64,000 nt of DNA, taken from positions 868,001 through 932,000 of the forward strand of contig WUQR01000139.1 in the NCBI GenBank assembly GCA_009889515.1, given 5' to 3'. The DNA comes from Nitrososphaerota archaeon (GTDB lineage: Archaea > Thermoproteota > Nitrososphaeria_A > Caldarchaeales > Calditenuaceae). Positions 52,587 to 61,142 of the stretch are shown here, piece by piece. Position numbers and translations under genes: made by a program. Below the pieces are notes generated by a model, which worked only from the letters and a program-made list of their open reading frames with translations, was not told the origin of the DNA and searched no databases. Numbering within the stretch: the stretch's first letter is position 1; the number at the start of each line of letters is the position of its first letter.

Positions 52587-53735
52587 TTGGGAGTGTTTGA
52601 GGGCAGCTATACCGTCGAGGAGAGATACGATCTCTGGAGCCTAGCAACTTTTAAGCCGAATAAGAATATACCCATTCACAGGTGGTTCTATTTCAAGGAG
52701 GGGTTCTCCCGCGACCTAGTACTGATGCTGCTAGAGGAGATGGGGGTTCCGGAGGGTGCTGTTGTCCTTGACCCGTTCACTGGTTCTGGGACCACGCCTC
52801 TAACATGCATGGAGAAGGGTTTTATGGGAGTAGGTGTTGATGCCTCACCGCTGGCCGTCTTCGTCTCCCTAGCGAAGACGCGGATCTACGACCCAGTAGA
52901 GTTGAGGGACGCGCTCGACAGATGCCTCTCAGCAGCTCCCCGCCAATCACCCCTCCCAGATGGCCTGAGCCCCACAGTCAGGAAGGCGTTCCCTAAGAGA
53001 ACGCTTGAGGAACTCTTCAGCCTGAAGGAGGTGATAGAGGAGGTCTGCTCGGGGGACGCGAAAGTCTTTCTAATGCTCGCTTTAATGAATGCGGCGGTAA
53101 AGGCCTCCTACATCTATAGGGATGGGTCGGTCTTGAGGTTTGTTAAGCGGCCTGCCCCGCCGCTCAGGCCCGTATTTCGGAAGGTTGCCCAGTCGATGAT
53201 TGAGGATGTGAAGAGGGTGAGGTTCAAGAGTGGGCCGGCCATAATACTGCAAGGCGACGCTAGGAGGCTCGAAGAAATAGAGGACGAGTCTGTGGACGCC
53301 ATTATAACCTCACCACCATACCTCAACAAGATAGAATACACTAAGGTGTATGAGGTTGAGCTGGAGGTATTCTTCGGGAAGAGAGTGCATGACCTAGTGA
53401 GGTCGTATATCGGTCTTGTGGGTAGAGAGGTGCCGAGGACTATACCCGGGCTCGAGGACCTGCCCGACTCCGCCAAGCTATACTTCTCGGATATGTTTGA
53501 TTCTCTGGGGGAGATGTGGAGGGTGTTGAAGAGTGGTGGGAAGGCTGCTGTCGTGGTTGCGGGTGGCGTGTATCCTGACAGGGTGGTGGAGTCTGACTAC
53601 ATTTTAGCAGATCTGGCTGAGAGGGTGGGGTTTAGGGTCGAGAAGATACGCGTAGTCGGTAAGAGGGTTGCAACCAGTGGTAGGGTTCACAGAATAGGTG
53701 CAGCCCGGGAGAGCATAGTATATCTCGCTAAATAG
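52587..53735 (+). CDS. N4/N6-type DNA (or RNA) methyltransferase, solitary
   Basis: A 382-residue SAM-dependent methyltransferase of the N6_N4 amino-MTase fold. The SAM motif is VVLDPFTGSGTTPLTCMEKG (about residues 56-75), then the catalytic SPPYLNKIEYTKVYEVE at about 233-249 (SPPY type, order I before IV). Archaeal relatives of this size include solitary DNA methylases and tRNA-guanine N2 methylases such as Trm-G10-like; the SPPY motif favours amino-group methylation of DNA. The TTG start follows a TATA-like CGTTTATTAG (about 52557) and gives a near-leaderless message. No restriction partner is adjacent. Confidence 0.8.
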   Translation: MGVFEGSYTVEERYDLWSLATFKPNKNIPIHRWFYFKEGFSRDLVLMLLEEMGVPEGAVVLDPFTGSGTTPLTCMEKGFMGVGVDASPLAVFVSLAKTRIYDPVELRDALDRCLSAAPRQSPLPDGLSPTVRKAFPKRTLEELFSLKEVIEEVCSGDAKVFLMLALMNAAVKASYIYRDGSVLRFVKRPAPPLRPVFRKVAQSMIEDVKRVRFKSGPAIILQGDARRLEEIEDESVDAIITSPPYLNKIEYTKVYEVELEVFFGKRVHDLVRSYIGLVGREVPRTIPGLEDLPDSAKLYFSDMFDSLGEMWRVLKSGGKAAVVVAGGVYPDRVVESDYILADLAERVGFRVEKIRVVGKRVATSGRVHRIGAARESIVYLAK

Positions 53736-53738
53736 ACT

Positions 53739-54908
53739 TTAAGCCTCGATCCTCCTCCCACGCCAAGTCAGCCCCAAACGCCCAGACCTGAATGAGAGGT
53801 AGGCCTCGATTAGGGCTGTAACCAAGACCCAGTTGGCCAAAACGGTGAGAGGCGCATAGAGGGGGGCGTATTTTACGCGCACCCTCCTAAGCTCCAAGTA
53901 GTTGGCAGCCATATTAGTTGCTACAGACGCTGCGGCTAAGACTGCTAATGGAGCATTGCCGTATAGGCTGGCGGCAACTAAGACAACTTGGGGTAGAAGA
54001 AAGAGTATGGCGGCTCCTGCAATATAGTATTTCATTTTAGCTAGACTGTGTGTGACTGAGTAGTCTGCGATAAGCCGTTTGATGGCGGCCATGTAGCCGC
54101 CTAGGCTCCCAGCGTACTCTGCTCCAAACCTCTCAGTACCATCCAGCAGTCTGATCCTATATCCTCTGCCCTTGAGGAGGCTTGCCAAGGCCCTGTCCTC
54201 CAGTATGCGATCCCGGACTGCTTGGTGTCCGCCAATCTCGAGGTAGACTTCTCTGCGTACGAGTATGAAGGCTCCGAAGAGGATTGCTCTGGGGTCTTGG
54301 GGGTCGTTGCTGCGGGCGGGCGAGAAGAGGGACAGTAGGATGTTCTGTAGAAGGGGCAGCATTATCTTGGATGAGGGGGCAGCCGGGTCAAGGCGGGGGA
54401 TAAGGGAGAGGGCGTCCAACCCTTCCCCGCACCTCCTAACGGCATCGGCCAGAACACATTCATCGAAGAACTCCGTGTCGGCATCCAAGAATAGGAGCCA
54501 CTCACCCGAAGCGTGCTGGAACCCCCTCCAACACGCCCAGTTCTTCCCCAGCCAACCCGACGGAGGGCCCCCAACCCTCACATACCTAACACCTCTCTTC
54601 AAGAATCTCTCGAGTACCAGAACACCCGTATCATCCTCCGACTCATCATCGACGAAAATGACCTCTACCCTCACCCCTCTCTGCGATAGGAGGGTGGACA
54701 GGCACCTCTCAACCCACCCTGCCACGTTCCGCCCCGGAATGATGGCTGAGATGCGTAGACCGGTCTCCCGACAAGACTTCTCCAGCTTCTCAAGCCTGTG
54801 GAGCGAGACTGTCCGTTTGTGAATAATCCATATCCACGCCAGCTGTGTCAAAAACATAAGGACTGCCAAAGAATAAAGGGCGGCTATCCTGAGGTGGTCT
54901 AGGATCAT
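53739..54908 (-). CDS. Family 2 glycosyltransferase, membrane-bound
   Basis: A 389-residue protein: one N-terminal helix (about 8-27), a GT-A domain (RISAIIPGRNVAGWVERCLS, VIFVDDESEDDTG, DADTEFFDECVLADA, ILEDRALASLLKGRG), and three or four C-terminal helices. It resembles HpnB/CrtQ-type glycosyltransferases. A role in glycolipid or surface glycan synthesis is likely. It converges with the solitary methyltransferase (3-base gap) and is divergent from the SufT-like gene. Confidence 0.88.
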   Translation of the reverse strand: MILDHLRIAALYSLAVLMFLTQLAWIWIIHKRTVSLHRLEKLEKSCRETGLRISAIIPGRNVAGWVERCLSTLLSQRGVRVEVIFVDDESEDDTGVLVLERFLKRGVRYVRVGGPPSGWLGKNWACWRGFQHASGEWLLFLDADTEFFDECVLADAVRRCGEGLDALSLIPRLDPAAPSSKIMLPLLQNILLSLFSPARSNDPQDPRAILFGAFILVRREVYLEIGGHQAVRDRILEDRALASLLKGRGYRIRLLDGTERFGAEYAGSLGGYMAAIKRLIADYSVTHSLAKMKYYIAGAAILFLLPQVVLVAASLYGNAPLAVLAAASVATNMAANYLELRRVRVKYAPLYAPLTVLANWVLVTALIEAYLSFRSGRLGLTWRGRRIEA

Positions 54909-54982
54909 TCCACCTACTCAACAGCCTTGTTGTGAGGGGAGATTTAAAAGTCACCGAGCCGCAAGATAAGACGGTGTAAGCC

Positions 54983-55294
54983 TTGGAGAAGCCTAGTGAG
55001 GAGAAGATACTCCAGGCCCTGAGAATGTGCTACGACCCCGAGATACCTGTGAATATAGTGGACCTCGGGCTAATATACGACCTCCAGATCAGGGATGACA
55101 ACTCTGTCTACATCAAGATGACACTCACAGCACCCGGCTGCCCCGTCGGCTTCTTCATCGTGGAGCAGGTTAAGGAGGCTGTTAAGACCATGTGCCCAAG
55201 CGTGACACGTGTCGATGTTGACCTCGTATTCGACCCGCCCTGGACGCCAGAAAGGATGACTGATGAGGCAAAAGAGATGCTGGGGATGCTCTAG
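54983..55294 (+). CDS. MIP18/SufT-family (DUF59) Fe-S assembly factor
   Basis: A 103-residue protein with the DUF59 fold: LRMCYDPEIPVNIVDLGLIY near residues 10-29, the conserved TAPGCPVGFFI with its Cys (about 46-56), and VDVDLVFDPPWTPERMTD. Homologs help mature Fe-S proteins. The likely start is TTG 54983. Its end overlaps the convergent DUF763 gene by 4 bases. Confidence 0.92.
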   Translation: MEKPSEEKILQALRMCYDPEIPVNIVDLGLIYDLQIRDDNSVYIKMTLTAPGCPVGFFIVEQVKEAVKTMCPSVTRVDVDLVFDPPWTPERMTDEAKEMLGML

Positions 55295-56400
55295 CCCCCA
55301 TTATTATCGCTTTTTCCTTCTACGATCAGTTCAAGCCTCGTGGCGATGGACCTGCTCTTATCGCTGGATAAGAGCGAATACCTAACAGCCTCGATGAGGT
55401 CCCACATGATCTGGTAGGTCCTCCCGCCCGGCGGCCCCTTCTCCTGCAATTCGCTGAACAGGATCGCGATGTCCTCAAGGTAGGGTGTTATACCTAGCAT
55501 CCTATGGCAGCAGATTGCTAGGAATCTCAATGTCTCCGCTCCAATACCTCTCACAGCTAGGAGGTCCTCGAAACTGCGCGGCGGAGAGCCCGCGATATTT
55601 GCTATGGCCGTCCAGTTTACCCTAACCGGGGCCGTGAGGGGGTTTACATCTCCCGCAACGCCCTCCTGGGTGAAGTCGCTTAGCCTTGTCTGATTACCGC
55701 TGAGGCCTATCTTGACCGACCTGAGGCGGGAGACCGGGTAGCTGAGTATCTCGAGACATCCCTTCTGGAGCTCGAGGTTCTTTTTCAGCGTGAAGTCAAG
55801 CGAGTAGAAACTCCTCATCGCAGAAGAAACTCCTGTATGTGGCTCGACCGTGAATCGAGAGTAGGAGATGCGCCCAGAGTGCCACTGGTACAGCCTGTTG
55901 AGGCCTGCCTTAGAGGCCACCTGTATGACAGCCCACTCCGCCTGAGTGTTGAAGACTATAACGTGGAGCCAGAGGCGGAATCCGTCCTGGACGGCAACGT
56001 CATCCACCTTCGCCGTCATCCTGCTCGAGTACTTCAGCCAGTCTACCTGCTTCTCAGAGAGACCCATCTCAGAGGCAACCTTCTCAACAGTCTCGGGGAC
56101 CGTGAACCTCTTCGCGTACAGGCCGCCAGCCACGCTTATCTCCCAATCCCTTTTAGCGTTATTCATCAGAGCCGAGACCATCAAAGCTATGCTCCCTGCG
56201 TCGTCGTTGTTGAGGTTTACTGAGCGGCAGAGAAGCCTGAATGTCCAAGGGTTGGATAAAAGTTCAAGAAACTCTGAGGAGCCGAAATACCCTATGAAGG
56301 AGTCGACGATGGCCGGCAGGGTGGAGGAGACCTCTAAATATGCTGTGCGGCTAAAGGTGGCAGGCCCTGACCCTAAGTCGATAGCGCCGACCCTAAACAT
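55291..56400 (-). CDS. DUF763 protein, divergent N-terminal part
   Basis: A 369-residue protein related to DUF763, a family of unknown function: VAGGLYAKRFTVPETVEKVA, DGFRLWLHVIVFNTQAEWAV, QWHS and FTVEPHTGV match the family in order. A helix-hairpin-helix-like stretch near residues 280-300 (SFEDLLAVRGIGAETLRFLA) suggests DNA contact. The N-terminal segment where the family usually has a DWHSSG-like motif here reads NNDDAGSIALMV, so a conserved site may be lost. The ATG at 56400 follows a minus-strand TATA (CATTTTATAACC, near 56430). Convergent with the SufT-like gene. Confidence 0.8.
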   Translation of the reverse strand: MFRVGAIDLGSGPATFSRTAYLEVSSTLPAIVDSFIGYFGSSEFLELLSNPWTFRLLCRSVNLNNDDAGSIALMVSALMNNAKRDWEISVAGGLYAKRFTVPETVEKVASEMGLSEKQVDWLKYSSRMTAKVDDVAVQDGFRLWLHVIVFNTQAEWAVIQVASKAGLNRLYQWHSGRISYSRFTVEPHTGVSSAMRSFYSLDFTLKKNLELQKGCLEILSYPVSRLRSVKIGLSGNQTRLSDFTQEGVAGDVNPLTAPVRVNWTAIANIAGSPPRSFEDLLAVRGIGAETLRFLAICCHRMLGITPYLEDIAILFSELQEKGPPGGRTYQIMWDLIEAVRYSLLSSDKSRSIATRLELIVEGKSDNNGG

Positions 56401-56502
56401 CCAAGCATTGATTGGCCATAGGTGATGGTTATAAAATGACTACCCTAGAAATTTTTGAGGAATTCCAGAGTAAAAATTGTGTATGAGGAGGGTGCCTCCT
56501 CT

Positions 56503-56748
56503 TTATATCGTGATCTTCTCTTCCTCGAGGGCCTCTTTTAGCGGTATGTCAATATAAGTGCCGTCTGGTAGGTGACGCCTAACTATGATCGGTAGGACTC
56601 CTAGGGCTAGTTCGCGGCGTGCTATGGTGAAGGCTGTATCGTTGGGTTGAGGCTCGACCAGTGGGAAGGCGCCTAGGGAGAGCTGGAGGGCCCTGCCACC
56701 AATAATCTTGGTGATCTCGTACTTTGTTAGCCGCTTCTGAAGAGTCAT
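56503..56748 (-). CDS. rpo6: DNA-directed RNA polymerase subunit Rpo6 (RpoK)
   Basis: A subunit of about 81 residues. KRLTKYEITKIIGGRALQLS and the late VRRHLPDGTYIDIPLKEA match RpoK, the archaeal omega/Rpb6 homolog, with the usual length. ATG 56748 or GTG 56754 could be the start; both begin just after the thermosome stop, so rpo6 is in the thermosome transcript. It stabilises the RNA polymerase clamp region. Confidence 0.95.
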   Translation of the reverse strand: MTLQKRLTKYEITKIIGGRALQLSLGAFPLVEPQPNDTAFTIARRELALGVLPIIVRRHLPDGTYIDIPLKEALEEEKITI

Positions 56749-56755
56749 GAGCACT

Positions 56756-58423
56756 CTAGTCGAAGCTAGAGGAGGTGCTTGACTCCCCCTCCTCTTCCTC
56801 CTTCTTCTCCTTCTTCGATCCTGTCTCGGAGAGCTTGGAGGCTGCTATGATGTCGTCGATCTTAAGTATCATGCAGGCCGCCTCGACGGCTGACTTGACT
56901 ACCTGCTTCTTCACTACTACGGGCTCAAGGACTCCTGCAGCCCACATGTCGCCTAGCTTGTTCTCGAGGACGTTGACTCCCTCCCACTTCTTACCCTCCT
57001 TGTGGCTTGACCTTAGGGCGACTATGCTCTCGATGGGGTCGAGGCCGGCGTTCTCCGCCAGCTGCATCGGCACCCTCTCGATGGCGTCGGCGAACTTCTC
57101 AACGGCTAGCTGCTCCTTACCCGGCAGTGTCTTAGCGAAGTCCCTTAGCCTTGATGCGACCTCTATCTCCGGCGCACCGCCTCCAGCAACTATCTTCGGC
57201 TCCAAGAGAATGTCCTTGACAACGTTTATGGCGTCTTTGAAGGACCTCTCAGTCTCGTCAACTATCCTCTGTGTTCCTCCGTGGATGAGTATTGTTACCG
57301 ACTTGGGGTTCTTGCAGCCTTCAATAAACACCATCTTATCCTCGCCAACCCGCCTCTCCTCCAGCAGCTCCGCGGTGCCTAGGTCTGCTGGCGTTAGGTC
57401 ATCCACCCTCGACACGATTCTGCCACCTGTAGCCTTGGCGAGCTTGTCCATGTCGCTCTTCTTAATCCTCCTCACCGCGACGATACCCTTCCTAGCGAGG
57501 AAGTGCTGGGCGAGGTCATCTATACCCTTCTGGCAGAGGACTACGTTTGCGCCTGTGGCGGCAATCTTCTCGACCATATCCCTCAGCATCCTCTCTTCCT
57601 CCTCCATGAAGGCCCTCATCTGCTCCGGGCTCTCAATATTCAGCTTAGCGTCAAACTCCGTCTTCTCTATCTCGAGGCTGGCGTCGAGCAGAGCTATCTT
57701 CGGGTTTCTAACGAGCTTAGGCATGTCAGGGTGTACAATCTCCTTGTCGAGGACCACGCCTTCGACCAGCCTCGTATCCATGATTGACCCATACTCCTTC
57801 TTCTCCAGCTTAATATCGTCGAGGTCTACCCTCCACTGCCCGTTGACCTGCTCCGCAACCCTGAGGACCGCGTCCACCGCCAAGCCTGCTATGAAGTCGG
57901 CGTACTCAGAGACGAGCTTGCTGACGAGGGCGCTTTTAGCAATCTTAGCCAGCTCCTGCTTATTCTTCGGATCTACAGGAACTGCTATACTGTCTAGTAT
58001 ATTGATTGCCTCCTTCGCCGCCTTCCTGAACCCGTCTATAATTATTGAGGGGTGAACCTCCTTCTCTATGAGTTCCTCCGCCCTGGCGAGAAGCTCGCCC
58101 GCCAGGACTACGGCGGTCGTTGTCCCATCCCCCACCTCCTCGTCCTGAGCCTTCGCAACCTCTACAAGCATCTTAGCAACTGGGTGCTCAACATCCATCT
58201 CCTTGAGGATCGTGGCTCCGTCATTGGTAATCACGATGTCGCCGAAGCTGTCTACAAGCATCTTGTCCATTCCGCGTGGTCCGAGGGAGGTCCTCATCGT
58301 CTCCGCGATAACCTTAGCCACCATGATGGCGGCAGACTGGGCTTCTCTGCCCCTCGTCCTCTGGGTGCCTTCCTTCAGAATTAATATTGGGACAGTACCC
58401 ACGCTACCTGGAGCTGTCGCCAT
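56756..58423 (-). CDS. ths: Thermosome (group II chaperonin) subunit
   Basis: A 555-residue group II chaperonin subunit that folds proteins in an ATP-driven double ring. Nucleotide-site motifs are [33 protein letters not shown] and [12 protein letters not shown], with an acidic Glu/Ser-rich tail ([14 protein letters not shown]). The promoter is strong: BRE and TATA on the minus strand at 58456-58474, giving a leader of about 15-20 bases. Rpo6 follows in the same transcript. Any other thermosome subunit lies outside this window. Confidence 0.97.
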   Translation of the reverse strand: MATAPGSVGTVPILILKEGTQRTRGREAQSAAIMVAKVIAETMRTSLGPRGMDKMLVDSFGDIVITNDGATILKEMDVEHPVAKMLVEVAKAQDEEVGDGTTTAVVLAGELLARAEELIEKEVHPSIIIDGFRKAAKEAINILDSIAVPVDPKNKQELAKIAKSALVSKLVSEYADFIAGLAVDAVLRVAEQVNGQWRVDLDDIKLEKKEYGSIMDTRLVEGVVLDKEIVHPDMPKLVRNPKIALLDASLEIEKTEFDAKLNIESPEQMRAFMEEEERMLRDMVEKIAATGANVVLCQKGIDDLAQHFLARKGIVAVRRIKKSDMDKLAKATGGRIVSRVDDLTPADLGTAELLEERRVGEDKMVFIEGCKNPKSVTILIHGGTQRIVDETERSFKDAINVVKDILLEPKIVAGGGAPEIEVASRLRDFAKTLPGKEQLAVEKFADAIERVPMQLAENAGLDPIESIVALRSSHKEGKKWEGVNVLENKLGDMWAAGVLEPVVVKKQVVKSAVEAACMILKIDDIIAASKLSETGSKKEKKEEEEGESSTSSSFD

Positions 58424-58455
58424 AATTAATCACCGGTATTGAGTTGTATGTGTCC

Positions 58456-58474
58456 TACTTATATACCCTTTCCG
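58456..58474 (-). promoter_or_regulatory. Strong BRE-TATA promoter of the thermosome gene
   Basis: On the minus strand GGAAAGGGTATATAAGT: a purine-rich BRE next to a consensus TATA box, about 35-40 bases before the ATG at 58423. It is one of the clearest archaeal promoters in the window, as expected for a highly expressed, heat-induced gene. Confidence 0.8.
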
Positions 58475-58592
58475 TGGACAAGGCGGCGCCATAAACGCCT
58501 CAGATATATTCCCATAAAATTTTTTGAGTATTATGTTCAATGGTTTAGGGTATTGAGTTTATCTACCAGCGGATAACTTCTCACCTACCGCG

Positions 58593-58736
58593 ATGAAGCT
58601 GATAAGTGTTAAGCTTCCAGAGGCTTTGATAGAGGGTATGGACGAGCTTGTAAAGAAGAAGATCTATCCCAGCCGCTCAGCCATTCTGAGGGCAGCGGTG
58701 AGAGACCTACTCAAGAGGGAGCTCTGGAGCGAGTAG
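58593..58736 (+). CDS. Small ribbon-helix-helix (CopG/Arc-type) regulator
   Basis: A 47-residue protein encoded in the gap between the thermosome and hisG. It has the RHH pattern: a short strand (LISVKLPEALI), helix 1 (GMDELVKKKI), the YPSRSAILRAAV turn-helix 2, and a basic end (RDLLKRELW). RHH proteins bind DNA as dimers with the strand in the major groove. Possible targets are the adjacent thermosome promoter or the histidine operon. It is divergent from the thermosome and 93 bases before hisG. Confidence 0.75.
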   Translation: MKLISVKLPEALIEGMDELVKKKIYPSRSAILRAAVRDLLKRELWSE

Positions 58737-58829
58737 AACCGACTAACAGGACGCCAGTTCACCGCCAAAGCCCGTGTTAGAGGCCATAGTTTTATTAGCT
58801 GAGGCAGAGGTAGTGAGCCCAGACAGGTC

Positions 58830-59825
58830 ATGCGTTTAAGAATGGTAATCCCTAAGGGGTCCTTAGAGAAGGGGGCTATCGAGCTGCTAGAGAAGGCCTT
58901 CTATAGAGTGGAGGGCTATGAGAGGAGCTACAGCCCGCTAATCAGTGATAGGGAGATCGAGCTGCGAATTCTTAGGCCGCAGGAGATACCTGTCTATATT
59001 GCGGAGGGTCTTTTCGACGTGGGTATCACGGGTCGTGATTGGGTTGAGGAGACGGGGGCGGATGTTAAGATACTTCGGGATCTCGAGTTTGGGAGGGTTA
59101 AGCTCGTCTTCGCGGCTCCGGCTAGCAGTAGATACGAGAGCCTAGACCATTTCTTGGAGGAGAACCTCTCCAACGGCCGGCCCGTGAGAATAGCAACCGA
59201 ATACCTCAACATAACGATGAATAGAGTAGTTGCGACTGAGGCCTACGCCTCAAGGTTTGGGTCCAAGAGGCCCATGATAATCACACCCTGGTATCGGTAT
59301 GGCGACAATCCCCAAGTCTCAATACTCCTGTCCTTTGGAGCTACGGAGGCTAAGCCTCCCCTCGCTGCGGATGCTGTCGTCGACAACACAGAGACTGGCC
59401 GGACACTCGAGCAGAATAACTTGGCTGTGGTGGAGGAGCTGATGGAGAGTTCCGCCCTGCTGATAGCTAATAAGAAGTCGCTTGAGGATGGGTGGAAGCG
59501 TGAAAAGATCTACGACATCTTAACCATGTTCACTGGCGTATTAGAGTCGGAGAAGAAGCTTCATATCTTCCTAAACGTCAGGGAGGAGAACCTCGAGGAA
59601 CTGCTCTCGACCCTCCCTGCTCTAAAGTCCCCCACCATCAACAAGCTGTCCATGGAGGGCTGGTATGCCGTGAACACCGTCATTGATAAGTCGGAACTCC
59701 ACAAGATACTCCCCAAGCTTAGGAGGCTGGCTCAGGGCCTAGTAGCCCACAAGCCTGAACTCATACTCCCTCTAGAGGAGATTGGACGTGAGAGTGGTAA
59801 GGATATCGAGAGAGAACGCGGCTGA
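58830..59825 (+). CDS. hisG: ATP phosphoribosyltransferase HisG, long form
   Basis: First enzyme of histidine synthesis, joining ATP and PRPP. The 331-residue protein has the N-terminal MVIPKGSLEKGAIELL, FDVGITGRDWVEETGAD, and DAVVDNTETGRTLEQNNL, then a C-terminal regulatory domain (about residues 245-320: KKLHIFLNVREENLEELLST), characteristic of the long, histidine-inhibited form. It overlaps hisD by 38 bases and opens the operon hisG-hisD-HAD-hisB-hisH. Confidence 0.95.
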   Translation: MRLRMVIPKGSLEKGAIELLEKAFYRVEGYERSYSPLISDREIELRILRPQEIPVYIAEGLFDVGITGRDWVEETGADVKILRDLEFGRVKLVFAAPASSRYESLDHFLEENLSNGRPVRIATEYLNITMNRVVATEAYASRFGSKRPMIITPWYRYGDNPQVSILLSFGATEAKPPLAADAVVDNTETGRTLEQNNLAVVEELMESSALLIANKKSLEDGWKREKIYDILTMFTGVLESEKKLHIFLNVREENLEELLSTLPALKSPTINKLSMEGWYAVNTVIDKSELHKILPKLRRLAQGLVAHKPELILPLEEIGRESGKDIERERG

Positions 59826-61077
59826 AGCAGCCCGTCTTATCCGAGCGCAGGCCAGCCCACCACCCGAGGTTATAGAGGCTGTTAAAGAGATCGTCTGGGC
59901 GGTACGGAGGGAGGGTGACGAGGCCTTGATCAGGATGTCGGAGCAGTTTGACGGTATCCATCTAAACAGAGAGGAACTCGTATCATCTAGGGAGGAGGCG
60001 AGGGAGGCATACGAGGCAGCCCCCTCTAAAATAGTCTCAGCCATGAAGCGTCTTAGAAAGAGATTATCGGCCCTCGAGAGGAGGCTCTACAAGCGGCTGA
60101 CCCTAAACATTACTATTGGCGGTACTAGGGTTGAGATTAGACCAGTCCCCCTCGAGTCTGTGGGATGCTACGCACCCGGGGGGTCTGCATCCTATCCGTC
60201 CACCGTCTTGATGATGGGTGTCCCGGGAACAGTTGCGGGTGTCAAAAGACTCGTCCTAGCCACGCCACCTCGTAAAAGCGAGGAGGATAGGAGAATTGTC
60301 CTAGCCGCATCGTACATAGCCGGCTTCAGCGAGGTACTATGGTCTGGTGGCGCTCAAGCCATAGCGGCCCTTGCATATGGCACGGCGACGGTCAGGAGTG
60401 TGAAGAAGATAGTGGGGCCGGGGAACATGTATGTCCTCGAGGCTAAGAGATTTGTCTCGAGGGATGTTGCAGTAGACTTCGCAGCGGGGCCTACAGAGCT
60501 GCTCGTTGTAGTTGACTCGACTACACCCTTCAGACAGGTCGCACTAGAGATGGCTGCGCAGGCCGAGCACAGTCCAGACACATTGGTTGGGGCTCTGGCG
60601 CTTGACCCCGAATCGGAGTCCAAGATCATCGAGAGCCTCTCAGACCTGTTGAAGGAGCTGCCCCCAGAATCGCCCGCCTCAAAGTCCCTGAGTACCCGCG
60701 GATTTGTATGCACTGCCGACAGCTGGGATGCTGCAACCCGCTTCATAGAGGCTTTTGCACCAGAGCACCTGCTAATCTACGCCGATATAGGGAGAAAGAG
60801 GCTTAGGGATGTAAGGAGTGCCGGAGTCGTGAGCTATGGCCGACATTCCTCAGGAGTCTTTCTAGACTACTATGCTGGGCCCAGCCATGTCTTGCCGACG
60901 GATGGATGGGCATCCATAAGAGGAGGGTTAACTGTTCTAGACTATGTGAAGCTGCTCCCCACAGTCAGATCTTCGAAAACAGACATTAGACGCGCTTATC
61001 GAGAGATGCGGGATCTAATTTCGGCTGAGAGGCTGCCCCTACACCTTAGGGCATTAGAGGAGGCTGCGAGGCTTTGA
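59788..61077 (+). CDS. hisD: Histidinol dehydrogenase
   Basis: A protein of about 429 residues that makes histidine from histidinol in two NAD-dependent steps. It has the glycine-rich GCYAPGGSASYPSTVLM segment, KIVGPGNMYVLEAK, DFAAGPTELLVV, AQAEHSPDTL and the Zn-side AGPSHVLPTDGWA. I choose GTG 59788, since GAGGAG lies 7 bases before it; TTG 59782 is the alternative. It is translated coupled to hisG. Its stop overlaps a TTG that could start the HAD gene. Confidence 0.95.
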   Translation: MRVVRISRENAAEAARLIRAQASPPPEVIEAVKEIVWAVRREGDEALIRMSEQFDGIHLNREELVSSREEAREAYEAAPSKIVSAMKRLRKRLSALERRLYKRLTLNITIGGTRVEIRPVPLESVGCYAPGGSASYPSTVLMMGVPGTVAGVKRLVLATPPRKSEEDRRIVLAASYIAGFSEVLWSGGAQAIAALAYGTATVRSVKKIVGPGNMYVLEAKRFVSRDVAVDFAAGPTELLVVVDSTTPFRQVALEMAAQAEHSPDTLVGALALDPESESKIIESLSDLLKELPPESPASKSLSTRGFVCTADSWDAATRFIEAFAPEHLLIYADIGRKRLRDVRSAGVVSYGRHSSGVFLDYYAGPSHVLPTDGWASIRGGLTVLDYVKLLPTVRSSKTDIRRAYREMRDLISAERLPLHLRALEEAARL

Positions 61078-61142
61078 CCCTGGCAAAATATTTCAAGATT
61101 TCAAGCGAGACCCCGACCTACATCTATAAGGAGTCGGCTAAA

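Noticed and set aside
56775-58055. Long plus-strand open frame opposite the thermosome gene
   Set aside because: It is the antisense shadow of a strongly conserved chaperonin; its Ser/Leu-rich translation shows no domain.
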